Origin: Pseudomonas mucoides
Lineage (GTDB): Bacteria > Pseudomonadota > Gammaproteobacteria > Pseudomonadales > Pseudomonadaceae
NCBI RefSeq assembly: GCF_015461845.1
Contig: NZ_JACOPW010000001.1
Coordinates: 186,001-250,000 of the forward strand
DNA length: 64,000 nucleotides
Direction of reading: 5' to 3'
Part shown: positions 44,722-54,101 of the stretch, one piece after another
How positions within the stretch are numbered: position 1 is the stretch's first letter
Layout: the number at the start of each line of letters is the position of its first letter
The notes under the pieces: generated by a model
What the model saw: only the letters and a program-made list of their open reading frames with translations
Told to the model about the DNA's origin: nothing
Database searches by the model: none
Made by a program: the position numbers and the translations under genes

Positions 44722-45144
44722 ATGAGTCTTGATCTGTACCTGGAAGCGGATAATGCACTCACAGCCCCGACATTGAGGAAAGCCTTAAACGATGCTGATG
44801 CCTGGGAAATCAACGTAGTTGGCGACAGTTTGGAAGCTACCTTTATCTCGGGACTAACGTTGAGTACCGATGGCGTAATCACGGACTCAACAATTTACTC
44901 CGAGGATACGAAGGGCATCGACTTCCGTGTTGCTATGCGTTGTACCATCAGAATCAAAGGCCCCGAGCCGGAGGGGCAGTCTGCTATGGACGATCTGGAC
45001 AAAATAGCGCAATCCATCGCTCAGACGTGCTCATCCCTCTTCCTGATAAGCTTCCAGCTCGAAGAAACATTGTACTGGCGGGACACAGCGGGGCTGCACC
45101 GTCCTGATGCCAGAACCTCCAAAAACAATGACGAATCCACCTGA
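44722..45144 (+). CDS. Hypothetical protein
   Basis: A 140-residue acidic, soluble protein starting MSLDLYLEADNALTAPTLRKAL. It reads as a compact alpha/beta protein (LEATFISGLTLSTDG, FRVAMRCTIRIKG, a helix MDDLDKIAQSIAQ, and SSLFLISFQLEETLYWRD). It resembles immunity proteins or other small accessory-region proteins in style, but no family was recognised. An in-frame ATG at 44695 would add nine residues. Confidence 0.6.
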   Translation: MSLDLYLEADNALTAPTLRKALNDADAWEINVVGDSLEATFISGLTLSTDGVITDSTIYSEDTKGIDFRVAMRCTIRIKGPEPEGQSAMDDLDKIAQSIAQTCSSLFLISFQLEETLYWRDTAGLHRPDARTSKNNDEST

Positions 45145-45319
45145 GCGCACTCTGTCTACTACTGGGCATTTGCTGCACATCTCGATGAAATGGCTATTAG
45201 CTGCTTTTCGCGAAGGGCCGCTTTGGATCGGTTCGGGCCTGTCTCGACCACAATAAAACGGCAAAAAAGCACATGCTTGATTATGAAGCAGTTAAATCCA
45301 GAATATTTACTAAAAGAAA

Positions 45320-45643
45320 ATGTACATGAAGAAGCTAAGTAATGATTTCAGTGGAGCACTCCGAACGTTTGCGTACTTCATGGCAAGTGGAAGCCACTAC
45401 ATGCTTGAAAACGTAGAGTACCTCGACATTTATGGCTCTGAGCCGAGTGCAATTGAGATGGTCTTCGCGATATTCGCGAACGTAATAGAGATGGACAGCG
45501 AAGGCAACGTGCTCAATTTCACCTATGCCCAAAGGAGAGCGACTGACTACTTAAGGTCATACTGCGACCCATCTTTCAAAGTAACGCCGCCTCTTGAAGA
45601 CTGGGAAACCGAGCTCTATGGGCCGCCCTCACTCGGACGCTAA
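45320..45643 (+). CDS. Hypothetical protein
   Basis: A 107-residue soluble protein (MYMKKLSNDFSGALRTFAYFMASG then HYMLENVEYLDIYGSEPSAIEMVFAIFANVIE). It appears mostly helical with aromatic residues, and ends WETELYGPPSLGR. Composition is more A/T-rich than core genes. The acidic, compact sequence and position among IS elements would fit an orphan immunity-type protein, which is only a guess. Confidence 0.6.
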   Translation: MYMKKLSNDFSGALRTFAYFMASGSHYMLENVEYLDIYGSEPSAIEMVFAIFANVIEMDSEGNVLNFTYAQRRATDYLRSYCDPSFKVTPPLEDWETELYGPPSLGR

Positions 45644-45875
45644 GAAATGGCTTTAGCTCGCAGACACGGGGGACCGGAAAGGGTCGAAAGATCCAGCCGA
45701 ATGGCTGCTTTTGGCCGATTCTGTTGAAAAAGTCGGATTTTCCGCTCGCCTGAACTCAGGCACGACCATCGCCTAAGAACCGACTCACCACATGGAGTGG
45801 TTTCTCGGCCGTTCGTTGACCTTTGCTGCTCAGTTAGTGGGTTAATTTGAGGTTCTTTGCTGAGTGCAGGCGCAC

Positions 45876-47272
45876 CTATCCCGTGGCAGGAGGCCCTTGA
45901 GATGTAAATTTAGCCAGCCGTCGCAGGTTCTGTACCGCAGCGGCCAGCATGAATTCATCCGTCGCGCCACTCATGCCACGTAGTCTCAGGCGCTCCAATT
46001 TCAGGATGCGCTTGAGGTGGGCAAACAACATTTCGACCTTCTTACGTTCGTGGCGAGAGCGCACGTACGCAGGTGTCGCTGCGATGCGCCGAGCCACATC
46101 GCGCGCGGCTTCATGGACGCTGCGGGCGATCTTGCGGAGCGCAGTGTTCGGGCAGCACTTGGCTTTCATCGGACAGGCAACGCAGTCGGTCTGCCTGGAT
46201 CGGATGATGATGGTGCTGGCTTTGGTGACGTGCGAACGCTCATTCTTGAAGGCTCGCCATTCGCTGCGTAATGCGTTACCGGCTGGGCAGCGGTATTCCT
46301 CGGCCTCTTCATTCCAGTGGAAATCGTTACTCGAAAAGCTGTCGTTCTTGCGCTCGGTTTTGCCCCACACCAGCACATGCGGCTCGATGTCTTTTTCCTC
46401 CACCATCCAGACCAGCATCGGCGCGGTACCGTACGCGGTGTCGCCGAAGAGCCGATCTGGCTTGATGTCGAACTGCTCTTCGACGCGGTCAATCATGGTC
46501 TTGGTGCTCTCGACTTCAGCGGTTCGATGAGCCGGTGTGGGTCCCACATCCACGATGACACCGTGCTCGGTATCGATCAGATGGTTCGTGGAATAGGCGA
46601 AGATGCAGGGCCGCCCGGTGCAGCGGTCCAGCGGGCTTGAGGATCCGTCAGCGATAGGCGCTTCGGTAGCGTTTCGGCCAGGGCCTCCTCATCAAGCGCT
46701 TCAAGGTACTCACGCACCGCGCGGGAGCTCAGGGACGGATCGCTCCAGTTGACCGATTCATCACCCGGTACGCCGCGCTGGCGACTCGCATCCGCTTTGA
46801 TGATGCTGGCGTCCACGGCAAAGCCTTCGCCCTTGGCCAGGCCTGCGTCCATGCAGCGACACAGCACTTCATTGAACAACTAGCGAAACAGATCACTGTC
46901 CCGAAAACGGCCATGTCGATTCTTGGAAAAGGTCGAGTGATCGGGGACTTCATCTTCAAGGCTCAAGCGGCAGAACCAGCGATAAGCCAGGTTCAAATGG
47001 GCCTCCTCGCACAACCGCCGCTCTGAGCGAATGCCGTAGCAATAGCCCACGATCAGCATGCGGATTATCAGTTCGGGATCAATCGAGGGACGCCCAATCG
47101 GGCTGTAGAAGTCGGCGAGGTAATGGCGCAGGTCGTTCAGATCAAGACACCGATCAATGCTGCGCAGAAGGTGATTGGCGGGAATGTGATCTTCAAGGTT
47201 GAACGAGTAAAACAGTCGTTCCTGCCCACTCGATAACTGTCCCATCATGCTGTGTGATCCCCCTCCGGCCAA
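45876..47272 (-). pseudogene. IS1182-family transposase, inactivated
   Basis: Three pieces cover a complete transposase. The first (47272-46880) starts after SHSMMGQLSSGQERLFY and ends at an in-frame TAG. The second continues in the same frame (46879 to ~46600: LFNEVLCRCMDAG...LTDPQARWTAAPGGPA). After a one-base deletion near 46605 the third piece continues to 45876 (IDTEHGVIVDVGPTPAHR...RKKVEMLFAHLKRILKLERLRLRG). One nonsense and one frameshift mutation make it non-functional. Confidence 0.85.
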
Positions 47273-47336
47273 TGAAGAGATTTTGCCGGAGGCCAGATAG
47301 CAGAGCTACTTTTTCAATAAAATCAGACGAAAACGG

Positions 47337-47753
47337 TCAGTCAAAAAACTCCATACCTGCATACGGATGGCGCCGACATTCCTCAAGCCTTGAAGCGAGG
47401 CTGCCTACATGCACTTCCAGACGATGCCCATCGGGATCCGAAAAATAAAACGAGTTACCTTCGCTCGAATTGGATTTCCACTCAATAACGTTACGAAGCC
47501 GCAAGTAAGCGGTGACTTCTTCAAAATCATCCTGCCCCACCGAAAACGCATAGTGGGTGTAATCAGGCTGTTTTTCCGCCACACGACTCTCATCGAGAGA
47601 CAGACAAAGCCAGAGATCACCGAGGGAAAGATAAGCCCCCGTCTCCCAGCGGGCAGCCAATCTAAACCCAGGTAGAGCCTCATAAAACTCAATGCTGCGA
47701 GAGAGGTTCACAACCGCCAACGTAAAATGATTCAAGCCAGTCAACATGAGCAT
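47337..47753 (-). CDS. fosA: FosA family fosfomycin resistance glutathione transferase
   Basis: A 138-residue VOC-fold protein that matches FosA throughout: [11 protein letters not shown] (first metal histidine), [18 protein letters not shown] (second histidine), [23 protein letters not shown] (metal glutamate), ending YAGMEFFD. FosA adds glutathione to fosfomycin with Mn2+ and K+ and is cytosolic. Length equals P. aeruginosa FosA within a few residues. Its position between IS-type inverted repeats is unlike the stable chromosomal fosA of many Pseudomonas. A second ATG at 47747 is possible. Confidence 0.87.
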   Translation of the reverse strand: MLMLTGLNHFTLAVVNLSRSIEFYEALPGFRLAARWETGAYLSLGDLWLCLSLDESRVAEKQPDYTHYAFSVGQDDFEEVTAYLRLRNVIEWKSNSSEGNSFYFSDPDGHRLEVHVGSLASRLEECRRHPYAGMEFFD

Positions 47754-48003
47754 CTATCCAGAATCAGTCCACGAGAACGGTTGAGGATATCAACATCGAC
47801 TTTTTCAACACAATCGGCCGTTATTTGCCTGTCACAACCGCAGCCGACTGCTGCTGGATGCGATGAGCCGCCCGAGGTTGTATTCCGAGATTGCTCATGA
47901 GCGATTTACCTGCGAGAGGTCGGCTGGCTCATTTGCATTGCCCCACACGTCCTCAAACCTGAAATGGCTTTTAGCTGTCTGTGCCTGTCTCTCATCTCAA
48001 ACA

Positions 48004-48381
48004 TCACCGTTTTTTTGAAATAACACCCCCCATGTATTGATTCAAATCGCGCAGATCTTTAATGCTCCATGAGTACGGCGATAGCTTTACACCGTTCTCT
48101 CGTAACGTTTTTGGAATTAAGTCTCCATTGGGACGAAGTATTATCGATGACACAATCACGCCCGGATAATCATTTAATCGTTTTTTGAAAGCGGAGGTTG
48201 TTAGATCAGGTGTAGGAGGATTGCTTTTATTAGCCAATGGCCCTGTAGCTTTGAGATCTATTCCGTGACACATGGCGCATCGCTGTAAATAGAGGTTTTT
48301 TCCATTAACATTTTCAGCGAAGGATAGTGATGTTTGAGCTAACGACACCCCCCCTAGAAAAGTGATGAATAATAGTTTCAT
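48004..48381 (-). CDS. c-type cytochrome
   Basis: A 125-residue protein with signal peptide MKLLFITFLGGVSLAQTSLSFAE and one haem-attachment motif, CAMCH. A candidate axial methionine lies in NQYMGG near the C-terminus. Such single-haem cytochromes serve as periplasmic electron carriers. It is visibly A/T-rich for this genome (lysine-rich, ending VISKKR), consistent with the acquired region, and has no obvious partner gene. Confidence 0.75.
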   Translation of the reverse strand: MKLLFITFLGGVSLAQTSLSFAENVNGKNLYLQRCAMCHGIDLKATGPLANKSNPPTPDLTTSAFKKRLNDYPGVIVSSIILRPNGDLIPKTLRENGVKLSPYSWSIKDLRDLNQYMGGVISKKR

Positions 48382-48479
48382 GGTTTTTATCTTCCTTGAT
48401 GGAATCAGCGTTGACTGGGTGCGATTGGTGGTTGCGCTCTGTGGCGAGCAATCAGTTTCCCGCCACAGAGGGGCCGTGC

Positions 48480-48842
48480 TTACTCCTTCACTTCAACCTT
48501 ATCCAGCGCCTGATTCACCGCCAGTTCCCCCAGCATGACCACCTGCGTAATCCCCAGCAGCGTCTTGCGGTGTGAGTTCTCCAACAACGCCGCGAGATTG
48601 CTGAGCATGGTGGTCGCCGAGCCCAGTGATTCGCTGGCGTTGACCAGCAGGGATTCTGAGTCGCACTTGGGGTTGGCGAGGAACATCGGTTCGGGTTCGT
48701 GGGTGCTGGCCATGATCTGGGCGGCCGGGTTGAGATAGTGGTCGAGGGCGCGTTCGGCCGCTTCGTGGAGTTTTTTCGAATCGAGGGATTCGTAGGGCGA
48801 TGCCGGATCGGTGTCGGGTGGGTTGGGTGTTGGTTTGAACAT
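48480..48842 (-). CDS. DUF6124 family protein
   Basis: A 120-residue protein beginning MFKPTPNPPDTDPASPYESLD and containing RALDHYLNP, then a helical stretch (SLGSATTMLSNLAALLENSHRKTLLGITQVVMLGELAVNQALD). This is a Pseudomonas-specific small protein family of unknown function, often flanked by repeats as here. CAGGAG precedes ATG 48842; in-frame sequence up to 49031 is read-through. Confidence 0.75.
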   Translation of the reverse strand: MFKPTPNPPDTDPASPYESLDSKKLHEAAERALDHYLNPAAQIMASTHEPEPMFLANPKCDSESLLVNASESLGSATTMLSNLAALLENSHRKTLLGITQVVMLGELAVNQALDKVEVKE

Positions 48843-49316
48843 AGATGAAACTCCTGGAAGAACTATTGAGGAGCCATCACCCTTCGCTACCAAACGAATG
48901 GTGGTGACCATACACAGGTTGGTAGACCGGTCCAGGAACCCGGCGCTCCCGAGGGAGCCCTGCGCATGGGCACCATAAAAAACAGAGATTAAAACGATCT
49001 CTGTAAAAGGTGGCGCTATACGCCTGGACATACTGGGCTACCAAACCCGATCACTGTTTTTCAGTGACCCAGCCACGATAAAACCCGCGCCCCAGACGCA
49101 CAAGCCGGCGAATTCTGTCTTACCCGTAGGCGATGGCGCAAGGCGTTGTAGCCTTTGGCTGGTAACAGGAGGCTTCGCTTAAACAGATGCGGGTTTTGTT
49201 GTTTAAGCGCCAGACAAATGAAATCCCTGTGGGCGCGAGCAAGCTCACCCCCACAGGGTTTTGTGTTTTGTCTGAGGGATCGGGGGGGCACAAACATGCC
49301 CTGCCCCCCTGCCCGG
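48843..49316. other. Intergenic with REP sequence
   Basis: About 470 bases. CCTGTGGGCGCGAGCAAGCTCACCCCCACAGG at ~49228-49258 is a REP palindrome. The rest has fragments often seen next to DUF6124 genes in Pseudomonas. Open frames on either strand derive from the repeat. Confidence 0.6.
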
Positions 49317-49532
49317 TCACTTTTTGTTGGCGGCCAGATAGTGCGCGACCAACGCATTGGCATGGCCATGGCCCATGCCGTGTTCATCTTTCAACCACGC
49401 CACGATTTCCATGTGCTTCTTGTCGCTCACTGTTCCGAGCAACGCCAGCCAGTGGCTAATCGGCTGCCCATACTTTTTCTCAATGGACGGGAAGTACGAC
49501 GCCGGTCCTTTTACTTTTGTGTCTTCGGCCAT
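49317..49532 (-). CDS. DUF4287 domain-containing protein
   Basis: A 71-residue protein: KGPASYFPSIEKKYGQPISHWLALL then HMEIVAWLKDEHGMGHGHANALVAHYLA. This matches DUF4287, a small helical domain of unknown function, often fused to DUF5655 but alone here. The gene lies 76 bases downstream of the LysR gene, in the same direction. GGGAGC precedes the ATG at 49532. Confidence 0.82.
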   Translation of the reverse strand: MAEDTKVKGPASYFPSIEKKYGQPISHWLALLGTVSDKKHMEIVAWLKDEHGMGHGHANALVAHYLAANKK

Positions 49533-49608
49533 GCTGCAAGCTCCCTTTGTCACGACGGAGTGTCGGATAACGCTCCTTGTCGTCAGCCCATAGAGTGGCC
49601 GCGATTGG

Positions 49609-50493
49609 CTATCCCAGCAACAACCCCTGCTCCGCCTCACACAACCCCACCACATAGTCCCAAACCACCCGCAGCCGCACCGACTTGTGCAACTCGCGCC
49701 GGGTACTGATCCAGTAACTTCGCTCAATACTCTCGTCCGGCAACAACGGCACCAGGTCCGCATCTGCACTTGCCATGTAACAAGGCAACACCGCAATCCC
49801 CAACCCGGAGCGCGCAGCCTGTTGCTGGGCGATGACGCTGGTGCTGTGAAACACCACCCGTGGATTGCGGCAGAAGCTATTAAGGAACATCAATTCCTGG
49901 CTGAACAGCAAGTCGTCGACATAGCCGATCCAGGCATGGCGCCCGAGGTCTTCGCGGCTGCGCAATGGCGGTGAGCGATCGAGATACGCCTGGCTGGCGT
50001 AGAGCCCCAATCGATAGTCGGTGAGTTTGCGGGTGACCAGCATGTCGGCGGCCGGGCGTTCGAGGTGGATGCTGATTTCGGCTTCGCGGTTGAGGATGCT
50101 GACGAAGCGCGGCACCGCCACCAGTTCCACTTCCAGTCCCGGATAGCGTTCGAACAAGCCGTTCATGCGGCTGGCAAGGAACATGATGCCCAGCCCTTCC
50201 GTGACGCCGACGCGAATCTTGCCCAGTGGCGCGGTGGACTGGGTGATTTCTTCCTGGGCCAGCAATGCGACGTTTTCCATGGCTTCGGCGTGTTTGAGCA
50301 GCGCTTCGCCGGCCGGGGTCATTTCGTAACCCTGGGCATGCTGGACGAACAGCGCCGTGCCGAGGCTCTTTTCGATGGCCTCGATGTGCCGCGCGACTGT
50401 GGCGTGGGTGGTGTTCAAACGGCGGGCAGCGGTAAGCAAACGCCCGCTGCGCTGCAACTCGAGAAAAAACCGCAGGTCATTCCAGTCGAACAT
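49609..50493 (-). CDS. LysR family transcriptional regulator
   Basis: A 294-residue regulator. MFDWNDLRFFLELQRSGRLLTAARRLNTTHATVARHIEAIE is the winged helix, followed by an effector domain (IRVGVTEGLG...). It lies divergent to the GMC oxidoreductase, which it probably controls together with the MFS gene. An in-frame ATG at 50511 is possible but MFDWND is the usual start in this subfamily. Confidence 0.82.
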   Translation of the reverse strand: MFDWNDLRFFLELQRSGRLLTAARRLNTTHATVARHIEAIEKSLGTALFVQHAQGYEMTPAGEALLKHAEAMENVALLAQEEITQSTAPLGKIRVGVTEGLGIMFLASRMNGLFERYPGLEVELVAVPRFVSILNREAEISIHLERPAADMLVTRKLTDYRLGLYASQAYLDRSPPLRSREDLGRHAWIGYVDDLLFSQELMFLNSFCRNPRVVFHSTSVIAQQQAARSGLGIAVLPCYMASADADLVPLLPDESIERSYWISTRRELHKSVRLRVVWDYVVGLCEAEQGLLLG

Positions 50494-50614
50494 GATCCGT
50501 CCTTGAGGCAATGCTGTTTAAAAACGCACAGCGGCTGCGCAAAAACTAACATTCTTTTGACGAAAGCGAACAACTAGGATGACCGACAACAAGAACAACA
50601 AGACGAGGTCAGGG

Positions 50615-52264
50615 ATGAAGACTCTCCTGGATGAATTCGACTACATTGTGGTCGGCGCCGGGCCGGCGGGTTGTTTGCTGGCCAATCGACTGTCGGCCAA
50701 CCCGCAACACCGGGTGCTGCTGCTCGAAGCCGGTGGCCGCGATAACTATGCGTGGATTCACATTCCCGTGGGTTACCTGTTCTGCATCGGCAACCCGCGC
50801 ACCGATTGGTGTTTCAAGACTCAGGCACAAGCCGGCCTGCAAGGTCGCACCCTGAGTTACCCGCGCGGCAAAGTGCTCGGCGGCTGTTCTTCCATCAACG
50901 GCATGATCTACATGCGTGGCCAGGCCGGCGACTACGACCGCTGGGCTGCCGATGGCAATCCGGGCTGGAGCTGGAACGACGTGTTGCCGTTGTTCAAAAA
51001 GAGCGAAAACCATTTTGCCGGCGACTCCGAGTTTCACGGCGCCAGCGGCGACTGGCGGGTCGAGCGGCAGCGGCTGTCGTGGCCGATTCTGGACGCCTTC
51101 CGCAACGCTGCCGAGCAAAGCGGCATTGCCAGCATTGATGATTTCAACCAGGGCGATAACGAAGGCTGCGGCTACTTTCAGGTCAACCAGAAGGCCGGGA
51201 TCCGCTGGAACGCGGCCAAGGCTTTTCTCAAACCGGTCCGCCATCGCGTCAATCTCACCGTGCTGACCGACGTCGAAGTGGACCGCGTGTTGCTGGAAAA
51301 CGGTCGCGCCTCAGCGCTGATAACGCGCTGGCAAGGTCAGGCGAAAACCTTCAAGGCGCGCAAGGAAATCGTCTTGTGCGCCGGCTCTGTCGGCTCACCG
51401 GGTATCCTTCAGCGCTCGGGGATCGGTCCGCGTCCGCTGCTGCAAAAACTCGGAATCGGCGTCGCCCATGAGCTGCCGGGGGTGGGCGGCAATCTGCAGG
51501 ATCACCTGCAATTGCGGTTGATCTACAAACTGGAAAATGCGCGAACGCTGAACCAGATCGCCGGCAGCGTGTGGGGCAAGATGGGCATGGGTTTGCGCTA
51601 TCTGTATGACCGCAGCGGCCCGCTGTCCATGGCGCCGAGTCAACTGGGGGCCTTCGCCCGTTCGGGTCCGGAACAGACCTCGGCGAATCTCGAATATCAC
51701 GTGCAGCCCTTGTCGCTGGAGCGCTTCGGCGAGCCGTTGCACCCCTTCCCTGCTTTTACTGCCTCGGTTTGCGATCTACGGCCGCAGAGCCGTGGCCGAG
51801 TAGACATCAGTTCTGCCAGCCCGCAGGACGCGCCAGTGATTAACCCCAACTATTTGAGTCACCCGGAGGATTTGCGCGTGGCGGCTGATGCCATTCGCCT
51901 GACCCGGCGCATCGTTGCTGCGCCGGCGCTGCATGCGTTCAAACCGGTCGAGTATTTGCCCGGTGACCGTTTGCAGACTGAAGAGGAATTGCAGGAGGCG
52001 GCTGCGCAGATCGGCACGACTATTTTCCATCCGGTGGGTACTTGCCGGATGGGTAATGACGCGGAAGCGGTGGTGGATGCCGAGTTGCGGGTCCGTGGCA
52101 TTCCCGGTTTGCGTGTAGCTGATGCCTCGATCATGCCGCGCATTACCTCGGGCAATACCTGTTCGCCGACGTTGATGATTGCTGAAAAAGCCGCCCAGCT
52201 AATCCTCGAATCAACAGCCAACACCATTCCTGGAGGAGCGAGCCTGCTCGCAATGACTGACTGA
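50615..52264 (+). CDS. GMC family oxidoreductase (choline dehydrogenase-like)
   Basis: A 549-residue FAD enzyme. YIVVGAGPAGCLLANRLS binds FAD; GKVLGGCSSINGMIYMRG is GMC signature 1; the C-terminal HPVGTCRMGNDAEAVVDAELRVRGIPGLRVADASIMP contains the catalytic His pair region. Typical substrates are primary alcohols such as choline or polyethylene glycol. The last eleven residues (PGGASLLAMTD) are encoded by a REP repeat that has run into the gene, so the natural terminus was probably shorter or different. GAGGTCAGGG precedes ATG 50615. Confidence 0.85.
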   Translation: MKTLLDEFDYIVVGAGPAGCLLANRLSANPQHRVLLLEAGGRDNYAWIHIPVGYLFCIGNPRTDWCFKTQAQAGLQGRTLSYPRGKVLGGCSSINGMIYMRGQAGDYDRWAADGNPGWSWNDVLPLFKKSENHFAGDSEFHGASGDWRVERQRLSWPILDAFRNAAEQSGIASIDDFNQGDNEGCGYFQVNQKAGIRWNAAKAFLKPVRHRVNLTVLTDVEVDRVLLENGRASALITRWQGQAKTFKARKEIVLCAGSVGSPGILQRSGIGPRPLLQKLGIGVAHELPGVGGNLQDHLQLRLIYKLENARTLNQIAGSVWGKMGMGLRYLYDRSGPLSMAPSQLGAFARSGPEQTSANLEYHVQPLSLERFGEPLHPFPAFTASVCDLRPQSRGRVDISSASPQDAPVINPNYLSHPEDLRVAADAIRLTRRIVAAPALHAFKPVEYLPGDRLQTEEELQEAAAQIGTTIFHPVGTCRMGNDAEAVVDAELRVRGIPGLRVADASIMPRITSGNTCSPTLMIAEKAAQLILESTANTIPGGASLLAMTD

Positions 52265-52337
52265 GATTCAACATCTATGGTGACTGCTACACCGCTATCG
52301 TCGGAACGCCGCCCGGAGCCGGCTCACGCCTACAAGG
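52228..52337. repeat. REP element overlapping the 3' end of the GMC gene
   Basis: GGAGGAGCGAGCCTGCTCGCAATGAC overlaps the last codons of the oxidoreductase and a degenerate inverse copy (GCCCGGAGCCGGCTCACGCCTAC) follows. Confidence 0.6.
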
Positions 52338-52427
52338 GTAATGAGCTTGGCTTGTGGGCATTGAGCTCTACATGGAACACGCAACACCAGTGGAACAACA
52401 AAAACAATCACTGTGAGGGATACCGAT

Positions 52428-54050
52428 ATGTCAGAACATGTTCAGACCCTGGAAGCCGCGCCCGTCGCGGCGATCACCCACGACACCCGCAAAGTCATCT
52501 TCGCCTCGTCACTCGGGACGGTGTTCGAGTGGTACGACTTTTTCCTCTATGGCGCCCTCGCGGCGGTCATCAGCAAACAATTTTTCGCCGGGGTCAACGA
52601 CACCACGGCGTTCATCTTTGCGCTGATGGCCTTCGCCGCAGGCTTCATCGTGCGGCCTTTCGGCGCGTTGGTGTTCGGTCGATTGGGGGACATGATCGGA
52701 CGCAAATACACCTTCCTCGCAACCATCGTACTCATGGGCCTGGCGACGTTCTGCGTCGGCTTACTGCCGACCTACGCGAGCATCGGCATCGCCGCGCCGA
52801 TCATCCTCGTGGTGCTGCGCATGCTTCAGGGGCTGGCCCTGGGCGGTGAATATGGCGGTGCGGCCACCTATGTCGCTGAGCATGCACCGATAGGCAAACG
52901 CGGTTTCCACACCAGCTGGATTCAGTCCACGGCGACCCTCGGTTTATTGCTGTCGCTGCTGGTGGTGCTCGGTTGCCGCTACTTCACTGGCGACCAGTTT
53001 GAAGTCTGGGGCTGGCGGATTCCGTTTCTGTTTTCCATCATTTTGCTGGGCATCTCGACCTGGATTCGCCTGAGCCTGCACGAGTCGCCGGCCTTCGTGA
53101 AAATGAAAGAGGAAGGCAAACTCTGCAAGTCGCCGCTGCGTGATTCCTTCGGCAAGTGGGAAAACCTCAAGGTCGTGTTGATTGCCCTGTTCAGCATCAA
53201 CGCCGGGCAAGCGGTGACCTTTTACGCCGCGCAGTTTTACGTGCTGTTTTTCCTCACCCAGTTCCTGAAGATGGACCCGGCGGTGGCCAACGGTTTGCTG
53301 ATTGTCAGCGTGATCATTGGCGCGCCTTTCTTCATTTTCTTTGGCTGGCTGTCGGACAAGGTCGGGCGCAAACCGGTGCTGATGATCGGCCTGCTGCTGG
53401 CCACCGCGCTGTATTTCCCGATCTTCAAATCCCTGGCGCATTACGCCAACCCGGCCATTGACCAGGCCAGCCGTCAGGCACCGATTACCGTATTGGCCGA
53501 CCCGGCGACGTGCACGTTCCAGTTCGACCCGGTGGGCAAGGCGAAATTTGATAGCCCGTGCGACAAGGTCAAAACCTTCCTGGTCAAACAAGGCCTGCCT
53601 TACGCGAGCGCCGAAGCACCCGCGGGCAGTGGCGTACAGGTCAGTGTCGGTGACGTGAAAATCGACGGTTACGACGAAGCGGCCCTGCGTGGCGCGGTGA
53701 CACTGGCCGGCTATCCGTCACAGGCTGATATGCAGCAAATCAACAAGCCGATGATCGTTGCGTTGATCGTCGCGCTGATCATCATCAGCGCCATGTGCTA
53801 TGGCCCGCTGGCGGCGTTGATGGTCGAACTGTTCCCGACGCGCATCCGCTACACCTCGATGTCGCTGCCCTATCACATCGGCAACGGCTGGTTTGGCGGG
53901 TTCTTGCCGACCGTGTCGTTTGCGTTGGTGGTCTACACCGGCGACATCTTCTACGGGCTCTGGTACCCGGTGGTGATTACCGCGGTGAGCCTGGTGGTGG
54001 GGATGATCTGTTTGCGCGAGACCAAGAACGTCGATCTCGATAAAAACTGA
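52428..54050 (+). CDS. MHS-type MFS transporter (ProP/ShiA-like)
   Basis: A 540-residue, 12-helix metabolite:H+ symporter. GTVFEWYDFFLYGALAAVI in the first helix and GRLGDMIGRKYTF between helices 2 and 3 are the MHS signatures. An unusually long periplasmic/cytosolic insertion of about 100 residues with two cysteines (DPATCTFQFDPVGKAKFDSPC) lies between helices near residues 355-430. It follows the GMC gene and likely imports that enzyme's substrate. GAGGGATACC precedes the ATG. Confidence 0.83.
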   Translation: MSEHVQTLEAAPVAAITHDTRKVIFASSLGTVFEWYDFFLYGALAAVISKQFFAGVNDTTAFIFALMAFAAGFIVRPFGALVFGRLGDMIGRKYTFLATIVLMGLATFCVGLLPTYASIGIAAPIILVVLRMLQGLALGGEYGGAATYVAEHAPIGKRGFHTSWIQSTATLGLLLSLLVVLGCRYFTGDQFEVWGWRIPFLFSIILLGISTWIRLSLHESPAFVKMKEEGKLCKSPLRDSFGKWENLKVVLIALFSINAGQAVTFYAAQFYVLFFLTQFLKMDPAVANGLLIVSVIIGAPFFIFFGWLSDKVGRKPVLMIGLLLATALYFPIFKSLAHYANPAIDQASRQAPITVLADPATCTFQFDPVGKAKFDSPCDKVKTFLVKQGLPYASAEAPAGSGVQVSVGDVKIDGYDEAALRGAVTLAGYPSQADMQQINKPMIVALIVALIIISAMCYGPLAALMVELFPTRIRYTSMSLPYHIGNGWFGGFLPTVSFALVVYTGDIFYGLWYPVVITAVSLVVGMICLRETKNVDLDKN

Positions 54051-54058
54051 CGGGGCTT

Positions 54059-54083
54059 TGTGGCGAGGGCCTCCCTCGCCACA
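54059..54083. terminator. Palindromic terminator between convergent genes
   Basis: TGTGGCGAGGG-CCT-CCCTCGCCACA forms an 11-bp perfect stem with a 3-base loop in the 51-base gap between the MFS gene and the convergent DUF427 gene. There is no long T tract, but its place suits a bidirectional terminator. Confidence 0.6.
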
Positions 54084-54101
54084 CACCTTGGAAAACGATC
54101 C

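Larger units (their letters stand above)
45713..47820. mobile_element. IS1182-family remnant enclosing fosA, bounded by 23-bp inverted repeats
   Basis: GGCCGATTCTGTTGAAAAAGTCG at 45713-45735 reappears inverted at 47798-47820 with one mismatch. A third, more divergent copy lies at 47306-47324, just upstream of the decayed transposase. The fosA gene falls between the inner and the outer right-hand repeat, so the outermost pair encloses transposase plus fosA. No clear target duplication was seen. Confidence 0.65.

Noticed and set aside
49061..49387. 108-residue frame over the REP at ~49230
   Set aside because: REP-derived peptide of a kind frequently mis-annotated in Pseudomonas; no start signal.
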